The translations under genes and the position numbers were made by a program. 5,181 nt of DNA from Prevotellaceae bacterium UBA1716 (GTDB lineage: Bacteria > Bacteroidota > Bacteroidia > Bacteroidales > Bacteroidaceae): assembly GCA_002317225.1 (NCBI GenBank), contig DCIW01000056.1, forward strand, positions 1 through 5,181. Reading direction: 5' to 3'. The notes under the pieces were generated by a model. The model did no database searches and was not told the DNA's origin. It saw only the letters and a list, made by a program, of their open reading frames with translations. The first letter of the stretch is position 1; every line of letters starts with the position of its first letter. Shown here one piece after another: positions 1 to 5,181 of this stretch.

Positions 1-22
1 AATTACAAAAAATACATTGAAA

Positions 23-54
23 ATTGTTGTTTTTGGTATTTTTTTCTACCTTTG
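23..54 (+). promoter_or_regulatory. Bacteroidetes-type promoter of the 81-806 gene
   Basis: An exact -7 box, TACCTTTG (consensus TAnnTTTG), lies at 47-54. ATTG at 23-26 sits 20 bases upstream and serves as the -33 element. The start codon is at 81, so transcription would begin near 58-62 and leave a leader of about 20 A/T-rich bases with no Shine-Dalgarno sequence, as is usual in this phylum. The position directly ahead of an open gene supports the call. It rests on consensus matching only. Confidence 0.7.
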
Positions 55-80
55 CAACCAAAATAAGTTGAAATTAGACA

Positions 81-806
81 ATGGAAAACGATAAGCAGAA
101 CAAAGAACAGCAGTCTTCGTGGCTGCATGATGTATTGGGCAACCTGATTGCCACGATAATGGGTATCGCACTGACTTTCGGTGTGGCAACATGTGTGGAT
201 CATCGTAAGTCGGAACAGGAGTCACGCGAGGTGATGCTCAATGCCATTCGAAGCATTGAGGTAGATGGTGATATGCTGGAGAAGACAGATTCGGTGTTCA
301 ATTCCCACCTTGCCATAGTCGATAACCTTATCAATCTCTATTGGGCGAATGATAAGGATTTGAGTCGTGTGCCGGAAGAAGTCTTGCGAGCAGAAATGAA
401 CAAACTTGGCGAGTGCCGTTTGTTCTCAAAGCAAGGTCATTCCGAACTCTATTTCTTTGATGCACAGATTGTTCATCAGTTTGCCGATGTCGATGCTTAT
501 CAGCGTTTTGCCATGTATCTGCAGTTTGACAAGGAGTCGTTCGAGTTGATCAATGCTCTCTATTCTCAGCACCGCACTATCCTGCAGGAAGCCAAGAGCA
601 AGCAGATTATTGATGGCAAACCGCTCAGCACCATTGTTGAGGAACTCCTCACCGAGCATCTCCTCACCGACTATGTCTTCAAGATTCAGTATGCCGCCTT
701 GTCCGAACGCAAGGAAAAGAACGACTACTTCTACGAGCAGATGCTCAAGTTAGCCGGCGTATCCGAAGAAGATTATAAGGAATACGTGGGAAGAGTGAAG
801 GAGTAA
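81..806 (+). CDS. Hypothetical single-pass membrane protein
   Basis: This is a 241-residue protein that I do not recognise as a named family. A polar N-terminus (residues 1-15) is followed by one hydrophobic helix at about 18-38 (VLGNLIATIMGIALTFGVAT). The remaining 200 residues are soluble, charged and mostly helical. Basic residues just after the helix (DHRK, 40-43) suggest the large domain is cytoplasmic, but the N-terminus also carries lysines, so topology is uncertain. The plan (one N-terminal helix, then a helical domain beginning with a charged linker) resembles small Bacteroidetes membrane proteins such as those labelled DUF6090; that resemblance is impressionistic. No catalytic motif is visible. 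The ATG at 81 fits the promoter at 23-54, and the gene looks monocistronic because its only downstream neighbour is convergent. Confidence 0.8.
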   Translation: MENDKQNKEQQSSWLHDVLGNLIATIMGIALTFGVATCVDHRKSEQESREVMLNAIRSIEVDGDMLEKTDSVFNSHLAIVDNLINLYWANDKDLSRVPEEVLRAEMNKLGECRLFSKQGHSELYFFDAQIVHQFADVDAYQRFAMYLQFDKESFELINALYSQHRTILQEAKSKQIIDGKPLSTIVEELLTEHLLTDYVFKIQYAALSERKEKNDYFYEQMLKLAGVSEEDYKEYVGRVKE

Positions 807-813
807 ATCAAAC

Positions 814-834
814 TCGAAGTATTGAATTCTTCGA
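814..834. repeat. Short inverted repeat between convergent genes
   Basis: TCGAAG at 814-819 and CTTCGA at 829-834 form a perfect 6-bp inverted repeat with a 9-base loop, in the 51-base gap between the convergent ends at 806 and 858. The location suits a shared bidirectional terminator. However, the stem is short and no run of T follows on either strand, so termination function is only a guess. Confidence 0.3.
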
Positions 835-857
835 TAAGTAAGTGTGTGCCAAAGAGT

Positions 858-2174
858 TTAATGCAACCATTTGAAGGACCACTGGGCAAGAGGAGATGGA
901 CAGCTCAGCAGACCACAGTTTTGCTGAAGATTGAGAAAGGAATATCTAATGCGGTTGAGTGGTTGGTACTTTTCGTTATACACTACAATGCTTCGACCAC
1001 TGACACAGTTCTCCGCTTTCACCTCTATAGGGATTATCTCATCTTCATACTGAATCAAGAATTCCAGTTCAGCCTTACCTTCCGAAGACCAATAGTATGG
1101 TGTGTCATCGCCACAAACATCCAAGAGTGACAGGAGCACAGCATTCTCAGCCATTGCTCCTTTGAATTCTGTGTAGTTTGCTGCAGGATCTATTACGATA
1201 GTTCCTGGCAGTCGGGCAAGTCGACGAAGCAGACCGCAGTCGCACGCATAAACCTTGAAGGCGTCAGGTTCTTCGTATGCCGACAGAGGCATGTTCGGTT
1301 TGCTGACGCTGTTTATGCGATGAATCATTCCAGCATCTTCCAACCACAACAGAGCATCCTCATAGTCTTTAGAACGTGCTCCCGACTTAATCACTTTATA
1401 TATAAATTTACGGTTCTCCTTACTCAGTTGCGAAGGTAGAGAATGCCATATAGCATGGATACGTGGAATCTCACGTGGCTCAGCATATTTGGCAAAGTCC
1501 AGTTCGTATAGGTCCAGTATATTCTGCAATGTGTAGTCAACAGTCTGCATGCCCTGGTTCTCCAGCATTGCCACAACGGCTTCAGGCATTCCTCCACATA
1601 CCATATATCGGCGATATTCTGTCTTGAGCTTGTTCAGCAGTACTTCTGGCAGATGGTGTGGCTCAGTAATGTTCTCTACGTATTCATATAATGCAGAGTC
1701 GCTGGCACGCAAAAATTCACGGAAAGTAATGGGGTACATCCGGATAATTTCCACTTTCCCCACAGGAACAGTCATTCTACGTTTCTTTACTGCTACTCCA
1801 AGCAGCGAACCAGCAGCAATAATATGCCATCCAGGAGCATCCTCACAGAAATACTTTAAGGCATTCAGTGCTTCCTCACACTCCTGTATCTCATCTAAAA
1901 TAAGAAGTGTACGTCCCTCAATCAAAGGTACATCACAATATAGAGTCAGTTCTTTTATTATACGAGCTGGCTCCTTGGAAACAGAAAACGCTTGTTTCAG
2001 TTCTGGCTGGCGGTCAAAATCCAGTTTGGCGGTGTATTCAAAACATTCCTTGCCAAATTGCTCCATCGCCCATGTTTTACCAATCTGACGGGCACCTTTC
2101 AGCAATATCGGCTTGCGCTTTGGCTTATCTTTCCACTGTTTGAACCGTGAAATTATACTTCTTTCAATTTCCAT
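858..2174 (-). CDS. AAA family ATPase with DUF4143 domain
   Basis: A 438-residue P-loop ATPase of the widespread bacterial/archaeal AAA_14 plus DUF4143 family, whose cellular role is not established. Numbering from the ATG at 2174: Walker A GARQIGKT at 27-34, Walker B LLILDEIQ at 90-97, a sensor-like AAGSLLG at 120-126, and the family signature GGMPEAV at 194-200. The C-terminal part carries AELEFLI (about 368-374) and IPIEVKA (381-387), the region that resembles a PD-(D/E)XK nuclease core in this family; where E-V-D-F is usual, this copy has E-L-E-F. The protein seems full length. A GTG at 2183 is in frame, but the ATG gives MEIERSII, closer to normal family N-termini, and is preferred. No Shine-Dalgarno sequence is seen. 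It has its own promoter (2238-2269), so it is probably transcribed separately from the retropepsin gene. Such genes often occur in several copies per Bacteroidetes genome. Confidence 0.93.
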   Translation of the reverse strand: MEIERSIISRFKQWKDKPKRKPILLKGARQIGKTWAMEQFGKECFEYTAKLDFDRQPELKQAFSVSKEPARIIKELTLYCDVPLIEGRTLLILDEIQECEEALNALKYFCEDAPGWHIIAAGSLLGVAVKKRRMTVPVGKVEIIRMYPITFREFLRASDSALYEYVENITEPHHLPEVLLNKLKTEYRRYMVCGGMPEAVVAMLENQGMQTVDYTLQNILDLYELDFAKYAEPREIPRIHAIWHSLPSQLSKENRKFIYKVIKSGARSKDYEDALLWLEDAGMIHRINSVSKPNMPLSAYEEPDAFKVYACDCGLLRRLARLPGTIVIDPAANYTEFKGAMAENAVLLSLLDVCGDDTPYYWSSEGKAELEFLIQYEDEIIPIEVKAENCVSGRSIVVYNEKYQPLNRIRYSFLNLQQNCGLLSCPSPLAQWSFKWLH

Positions 2175-2223
2175 AATTATCACTATTTACTTCCGATTTG
2201 TGTATCATTACTACACTTTTCAT

Positions 2224-2249
2224 AACTTATTCGTGCGCAAAGATAAGTT
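2224..2249. promoter_or_regulatory. 26-bp imperfect palindrome, candidate operator
   Basis: The top strand reads AACTTAT, three bases, TGCGCA, three bases, ATAAGTT. This is two perfect 7-bp arms around a perfect 6-bp centre, so 20 of 26 bases are symmetric. It overlaps the -7 box of the leftward ATPase promoter (2238-2245) and covers the expected transcription start at about 2231-2234. Steric repression by a dimeric regulator would be the natural role. No regulator gene is adjacent, and the arms are A/T-rich, so chance remains possible. Confidence 0.4.
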
Positions 2250-2269
2250 TTTTTCCTAATATCCACAAA
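2238..2269 (-). promoter_or_regulatory. Bacteroidetes-type promoter of the DUF4143 ATPase gene
   Basis: Read leftward, TTTG (2269-2266) is followed after exactly 20 bases by TATCTTTG (2245-2238), matching both consensus boxes. A run of seven A residues on this strand lies in the spacer (2254-2248). The predicted start is near 2232, giving a leader of about 57 bases before the ATG at 2174. This separates the ATPase from the upstream retropepsin gene, which ends at 2317. Confidence 0.75.
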
Positions 2270-2316
2270 TAATTTGAGTAAAAAATGAAGAAAGAAGGGC
2301 AATATCTATAGAATAA

Positions 2317-2685
2317 TCATTCAAACTCGATGTGGGCATCATTCAGGCTGATGGTCACACGCTTGAAGCTGCTAAGGAATGGAAGGCCGATGTTGTTTTC
2401 ACCAAGGGCTGCATCAACATTACTTTTCATCACAGTAATCAGAGGGAAACGGTACTGCTTATCGTTAAGCGTGAACTTGAACTTTTTCATGCAAGCCTCT
2501 TCAATGGTGAATTGCCCCACTGCTCCATGAACCTCAACACCTTCCACCTTACACTTGTCAACTTCCTCCTTATTGTTTTCATAGAAATTATAGCTGAGAC
2601 TCGAATCGCTTCCGTTACCAGTATCAATCATCATGTCAATAGGTTTGCCCTCGTGTTGAATTCGCACAAAGATATTACCGCTCAT
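2317..2685 (-). CDS. Second retropepsin-like domain, split 3' half
   Basis: A 122-residue frame holding one retropepsin-like aspartyl protease domain. It starts with the strand NIFVRIQHEGKPIDMMI, followed by the catalytic motif D21-T22-G23, and ends with GLPFLSSFKRVTISL, matching the usual G-x-x-FL-x-x-F-x-x-x-I pattern closing these folds. It has no signal peptide of its own. Its ATG overlaps the TGA of the preceding frame (ATGA, 2685-2682), so translation by reinitiation is possible. Upstream of that ATG the same frame stays open back to a stop at 2751-2749 and reads IPATDYQNKNLSFD, which looks like coding linker. I infer this was once the C-terminal domain of the preceding protein. If made alone it would lack an export signal and stay in the cytoplasm. 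A sequencing error, a recent mutation or a true two-gene arrangement cannot be told apart here. Confidence 0.75.
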   Translation of the reverse strand: MSGNIFVRIQHEGKPIDMMIDTGNGSDSSLSYNFYENNKEEVDKCKVEGVEVHGAVGQFTIEEACMKKFKFTLNDKQYRFPLITVMKSNVDAALGENNIGLPFLSSFKRVTISLNDAHIEFE

Positions 2686-2751
2686 ATCAAATGAAAGGTT
2701 TTTATTTTGGTAATCAGTTGCTGGGATGGCGAAGTAATAACCTTCTTCTTA
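2682..2751 (-). other. Frame junction in the tandem retropepsin gene
   Basis: Between the frame-2 stop at 2751-2749 and the frame-1 TGA at 2684-2682, both reading frames are open. Frame 1 reads KKKVITSPSQQL then a run-out tail. Frame 2 reads YYFAIPATDYQNKNLSFDM then the second protease domain. A -1 shift (one missing base) anywhere here restores a single gene. Candidate slip or deletion points are the AAGAAGAAG repeat at 2750-2742 and the A5 run at 2703-2699. No canonical X-XXY-YYZ heptamer was found, so programmed frameshifting is less likely than an indel. Confidence 0.6.
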
Positions 2752-3689
2752 AAGTCCATCGTAAACTGCCCCATCAATTGCATTATAGGCTCTCCTATGA
2801 CTACCTGAGAAATTTCGGATACCAGGTCATAGTCCGTATCCAATAGAATAAACTTGATATTACGGAGTGTCACATTGCCTATCTGCATCGAATCTGCCAT
2901 TACAAACGAAGTATTGGCCGTGTCTGCAGCATCTATCATAATCCCAGCTTCAATAGTCTTGAGATGTAGTTCCTCAGCCAATTTCCTTGATATTCCGTTA
3001 AAAGAAAAGCCCGTATCAAACAGCATGTTCGATGGTTTACCCTGAAGCGAACCGTCTACGGTCATGAATATGTTATTTCCTCCTTTATGTTTTAAGGTTT
3101 TTATGCTGAAAGGGATTTGGACATCGCTTCCTTCGCGTGACAAGGTCATCTTGGGATACTTAGCAAACTCAAGATTTCTGTCACGATTATTCGTAAAGCG
3201 CATGATTGCACCCTGGTGCTTGTCAGCGATACCCTCATCCGAAATGTATTGCAAGGTTATGTCAGCCACCTTTGCTGCTTCATCACACTCCTGAAGCCTC
3301 CACAGACAAAAGACCAGTTGATCTGCAGCATATATCATCCATGAGGCAGGCAGTTCGTCCCGATATTCGTAAACGTACTTTCCCAATTGCTTCTTCGCAT
3401 CTTCCAACTGAAGCAACTTTGCTGCAGCCATTCCTCTGCCCCATGTCAGCAGAGAACTGCAGATGGAGTCAGCCTTCTCATTGCAAAACTTCTCCAACTG
3501 CCAGTAATCGCCTGTCCTGTATAAGTTTGAAATTTCTTTACCAAACTTATTCTGCAACTCAAAATCTTCTTTAGGATTGTCATTCTGTGCATACGCCAGT
3601 GCTGAGCAGAGTTTATCATGAGCCGGTCGAATGGAATGCATTCCCAAAGATAAGGAAAGGAAAAGTATGATGGATAGTAGTTTCTTCAT
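2682..3689 (-). CDS. Exported protein: helical repeats plus retropepsin-like domain, split 5' half
   Basis: A 335-residue protein. The N-terminus MKKLLSIILFLSLSLG is a typical signal peptide; cleavage could fall after residue 16-20, or at AYA-Q (34/35). Residues 45-165 are helical, with TPR-like pairs (for example RGMAAAKLLQLEDAKKQLGKY and the LWRLQECDEAAK stretch). From about residue 200 comes a retropepsin-like domain (Asp_protease_2 type) with NIFMTVDGSLQGK, the catalytic D225-T226-G227, and a closing QLMGQFTMDFKKKVI at about 304-318. These enzymes need two such domains to form one active site, by dimerisation or by tandem domains. The last 15 residues look out of frame relative to the domain 2 reading; a -1 shift between 2748 and 2686 would join both halves into a protein of about 457 residues. 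Substrate is unknown; export suggests action in the periplasm or on the surface. The gene lies 28 bases after the FNT gene with no promoter seen between, so it is probably cotranscribed. A weak AAGG precedes the ATG. Confidence 0.85.
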   Translation of the reverse strand: MKKLLSIILFLSLSLGMHSIRPAHDKLCSALAYAQNDNPKEDFELQNKFGKEISNLYRTGDYWQLEKFCNEKADSICSSLLTWGRGMAAAKLLQLEDAKKQLGKYVYEYRDELPASWMIYAADQLVFCLWRLQECDEAAKVADITLQYISDEGIADKHQGAIMRFTNNRDRNLEFAKYPKMTLSREGSDVQIPFSIKTLKHKGGNNIFMTVDGSLQGKPSNMLFDTGFSFNGISRKLAEELHLKTIEAGIMIDAADTANTSFVMADSMQIGNVTLRNIKFILLDTDYDLVSEISQVVIGEPIMQLMGQFTMDFKKKVITSPSQQLITKIKTFHLI

Positions 3690-3717
3690 GCCTTGTAACG
3701 TTTTTCTGTATTGATAT

Positions 3718-4326
3718 CTATGCTGCTTGTTCTTTGCTCAGAACGATGCGGTATAGGTTGCAACCGATGAAGTTGCCAATTACGATGCTGAGGTAGAAGG
3801 TGAGGATTTCGAGGAGATGAGAGGTGAGGAAAGAGAATGGAACTGTGAGATAATAGAACACATCTGCAACACAGTGTGGGAATCCGCAAGTGATGAAGAG
3901 AGGAACTCCGAAGAGTAGGGGGAAATAGTTGCCTTTGCGAGCAAAGTTGACAGCAGTTGTCATAATCATTCCACAACCAATAGCGAGAATGCCGCCATAG
4001 ATAGGACCAGTCTTGAGACGCCCTTCGAGAATGCTCTGTGCAGTCTCCTGAAGAGGCATTGGAGAACAACGTGCTATGAGTGCTATGATAAGGCAACCGA
4101 TGATGTTAGCAATGAGGATAAGGAAGAGATTGCCCACTTCGCCTTTCTTGATGAAACCCGCAGTTCCCGTGTAGAGTTTGAGTTTGTACCCTACCACGGT
4201 GAGGAGTCCAAAAGCGAACAATACAGCACCAATGATGCTCTTTTCTGCAAGGTAACCAAACCCTGCAATTCCAATACAAATGCCTGCATAAATGCCAGAG
4301 CGGAGAGTGTCGATAAAGTTTTTCAT
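3718..4326 (-). CDS. Compact formate/nitrite transporter (FNT) family channel
   Basis: A 202-residue, highly hydrophobic protein with about six membrane helices: roughly 9-27, 30-48, 64-85, 107-127, 134-160 and 170-192. It belongs to the FNT family, inner-membrane pentameric channels for small monovalent anions (formate, nitrite, hydrosulfide and relatives). Support comes from LYTGT at 51-55, matching the L-[FY]-T-G-N loop after helix 2, and from CGFPHCVAD at 147-155, matching the G-F-x-H-x-x-A motif with the conserved pore histidine, here H151. It is much shorter than FocA or NirC (about 270-285 residues): loops and tails are trimmed, and the usual N-W-L-V-C region of helix 4 is replaced by GCGMIMTTAVNFA (117-129). 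The substrate cannot be told from sequence. No pyruvate formate-lyase or nitrite reductase gene is nearby. The start at 4326 gives a sensible N-terminal helix. It sits 66 bases after the TIGR03915 gene and 28 before the retropepsin gene, probably in one transcript. Confidence 0.85.
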   Translation of the reverse strand: MKNFIDTLRSGIYAGICIGIAGFGYLAEKSIIGAVLFAFGLLTVVGYKLKLYTGTAGFIKKGEVGNLFLILIANIIGCLIIALIARCSPMPLQETAQSILEGRLKTGPIYGGILAIGCGMIMTTAVNFARKGNYFPLLFGVPLFITCGFPHCVADVFYYLTVPFSFLTSHLLEILTFYLSIVIGNFIGCNLYRIVLSKEQAA

Positions 4327-4345
4327 AAGAATTCGTTAATGTGTA

Positions 4346-4366
4346 ATATAGTAATAATCATATAGT
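4346..4366. repeat. Short direct repeat upstream of the FNT gene
   Basis: ATATAGT occurs at 4346-4352 and again at 4360-4366, a 14-base period, in the A/T-rich 66-base gap ahead of the leftward FNT gene. It could be a regulator site or simply low-complexity sequence. No consensus leftward promoter is seen in this gap. Confidence 0.2.
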
Positions 4367-4370
4367 TATT

Positions 4371-4401
4371 TTTGGTGAGAGAAATCATTTGCCTACTTTT
4401 G
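4371..4401 (+). promoter_or_regulatory. Promoter-like sequence reading antisense into the TIGR03915 gene
   Basis: On the top strand TTTG (4371-4374), 19 bases, then TACTTTTG (4394-4401) matches both Bacteroidetes promoter boxes. It overlaps the stop codon of the leftward TIGR03915 gene and would transcribe rightward, antisense to it. No convincing rightward gene follows, so this is either an antisense/small-RNA promoter or a chance match. Confidence 0.3.
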
Positions 4402-5178
4402 TTTTTCAGTCATATATTTCCAATACCTTCGTGGCATGTCCGAGAGTTGCTTCTTCGGATTGATGCGCTCTTTGATGCAGATAGCCTTGAAGTAAGTTCG
4501 CCAAAGCTCTTGAAAGAGATGGTCGTCTTCGCTTAGGATGTCATCGTTTAGTTGACCAGTCTGGAAGTCGAAGGGTAGGGTAGTGTTGTCATCGAAAGTG
4601 ATGCGAGTCACTTCGTTTTGGTCGTAGTAGTAACCATATTTTCGTTTTGCATCGAAGATGAGCCATGATTGGTCGCGAAAACGATCGGAGAAGTGGTCGA
4701 TGATAAGTGGAAGGACATTATGATCGGGATGAACCACAGCAAGATACGTACCATCCTTTGCTTTCTGAAAACGAATGAACTGCTTCATGCGGAGTTCTTC
4801 GTGAGCCACTTTTCTACAAATATTTGTAACTGCAAGAACATCGGGGTCCGACATGTTTCGTTCTATGCTTTGAGCAGATTCGGGTCGTTGAAACACTTTG
4901 TAGATATATTGGAAGAGGTGGTTGTCGAGTTCGGGTAGTTCGGAGAGATAACTCGTGAGGATGACACGCAAGCCGTTCTTGCTCAGTCGCTTTTCAAGCC
5001 CAGCCCAAACACGTTCTGCTCTATTGTTCGCAGTCACCACCTGATGTGTCTCTTCGCAGAAGAGAGGCAATGGCTCTCCTGGACCAATCAACCTATCAGG
5101 ATGCTGGTGGGAGGAGTATGCTTCAAAGACTGCTGAAAGCACTCCATCAAGAGTTCGATCGTGTTGGTAGATGAGCAT
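4393..5178 (-). CDS. TIGR03915/DUF4130 family putative DNA metabolism protein
   Basis: A 261-residue cytoplasmic protein of the TIGR03915 family (DUF4130 domain), close to the family's usual 250 or so residues. Recognisable stretches are the start YQHDRTLDGVLSAVFEAY (4-21), EELRMKQFIRF (127-137), PDHNVLPLI (151-159), HFSDRF (162-167), LWRTYFKAICIKERINP (225-241) and the closing MPRRYWKYMTE (248-258). Family members are normally encoded next to a radical SAM protein (TIGR03916), and the same domain is found fused to a uracil-DNA glycosylase-like domain in other bacteria; a role in DNA repair or modification is inferred from that and not proven biochemically. The ATG at 5178 gives the normal family N-terminus, so the protein is complete, but only three bases lie upstream and its leader and promoter fall outside the window. 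The partner gene is expected just beyond the right edge, reading the same way. Confidence 0.9.
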   Translation of the reverse strand: MLIYQHDRTLDGVLSAVFEAYSSHQHPDRLIGPGEPLPLFCEETHQVVTANNRAERVWAGLEKRLSKNGLRVILTSYLSELPELDNHLFQYIYKVFQRPESAQSIERNMSDPDVLAVTNICRKVAHEELRMKQFIRFQKAKDGTYLAVVHPDHNVLPLIIDHFSDRFRDQSWLIFDAKRKYGYYYDQNEVTRITFDDNTTLPFDFQTGQLNDDILSEDDHLFQELWRTYFKAICIKERINPKKQLSDMPRRYWKYMTEKQK

Positions 5179-5181
5179 GGA

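Noticed and set aside
1549..2088. A long rightward open frame of 179 codons opposite the ATPase gene.
   Set aside because: It is the antisense shadow of a strongly conserved ATPase, and its translation is serine-rich and lacks any domain.
2175..2183. GTG at 2183 as the start of the DUF4143 ATPase.
   Set aside because: It adds only three residues (MII) before an ATG that gives the family-like N-terminus; ATG at 2174 is the simpler choice.
2224..2254. A rightward rho-independent terminator: the AACTTAT/ATAAGTT stem followed by seven T residues.
   Set aside because: No rightward gene lies upstream for it to terminate, the outer stem is all A/T apart from one G/C pair, and the element sits on a leftward consensus promoter, which explains it better.
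2270..2316. A terminator after the retropepsin gene.
   Set aside because: The 47 bases downstream contain a T-run on the leftward strand (near 2285-2280) but no G/C-rich hairpin ahead of it, so no intrinsic terminator can be supported.
2685..2760. A programmed -1 frameshift joining the two retropepsin domains.
   Set aside because: No canonical X-XXY-YYZ heptamer in the correct phase was found. A simple indel or an assembly error explains the arrangement as well, so I do not claim recoding.
3686..4096. A leftward frame of 136 codons overlapping the FNT gene in another phase.
   Set aside because: The translation is low-complexity, rich in Ser, His and Arg, with no domain, while the overlapping FNT frame has clear family motifs.

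Overview
The window looks like chromosome from a member of the Bacteroidales, most likely a Prevotella/Segatella-type organism. Three things point there. Core promoters fit the Bacteroidetes pattern (TTG/TTTG, about 19-20 bases, TAnnTTTG). Start codons lack good Shine-Dalgarno sequences and lie in A/T-rich leaders. The gene families present (DUF4143 ATPase, two-domain secreted retropepsin, small FNT channel, TIGR03915 protein) are all common in that group. The genus is an inference from style and family content, not from a marker gene.

Layout: one gene points right and five reading frames point left. At the left end, 81-806 (+) encodes an unrecognised protein with one membrane helix, behind a clear promoter at 23-54. 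It converges on 858-2174 (-), an intact AAA ATPase of the DUF4143 family. That gene has its own promoter (2238-2269), and a 26-bp imperfect palindrome covers the -7 box and presumed transcription start. Next, 2317-3689 (-) encodes an exported protein with helical repeats and two retropepsin-like aspartyl protease domains. In this sequence it is broken into two frames that overlap by ATGA. Then come 3718-4326 (-), a short formate/nitrite transporter-family channel, and 4393-5178 (-), a TIGR03915/DUF4130 'putative DNA metabolism' protein whose usual radical SAM partner should lie just beyond the right edge.

The three left-pointing loci from 5178 to 2317 are spaced by 66, 28 and -4 bases. No consensus promoter was seen between them, so they may be one transcription unit, although no shared pathway is evident. 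No rRNA, tRNA, CRISPR array, insertion sequence or phage gene was seen, and no stretch over 300 bases lacks a gene. The window is mostly ordinary chromosome. The points most worth a second look are the split double-retropepsin gene, the palindrome on the ATPase promoter, and an unexplained promoter-like sequence reading antisense into the TIGR03915 gene.
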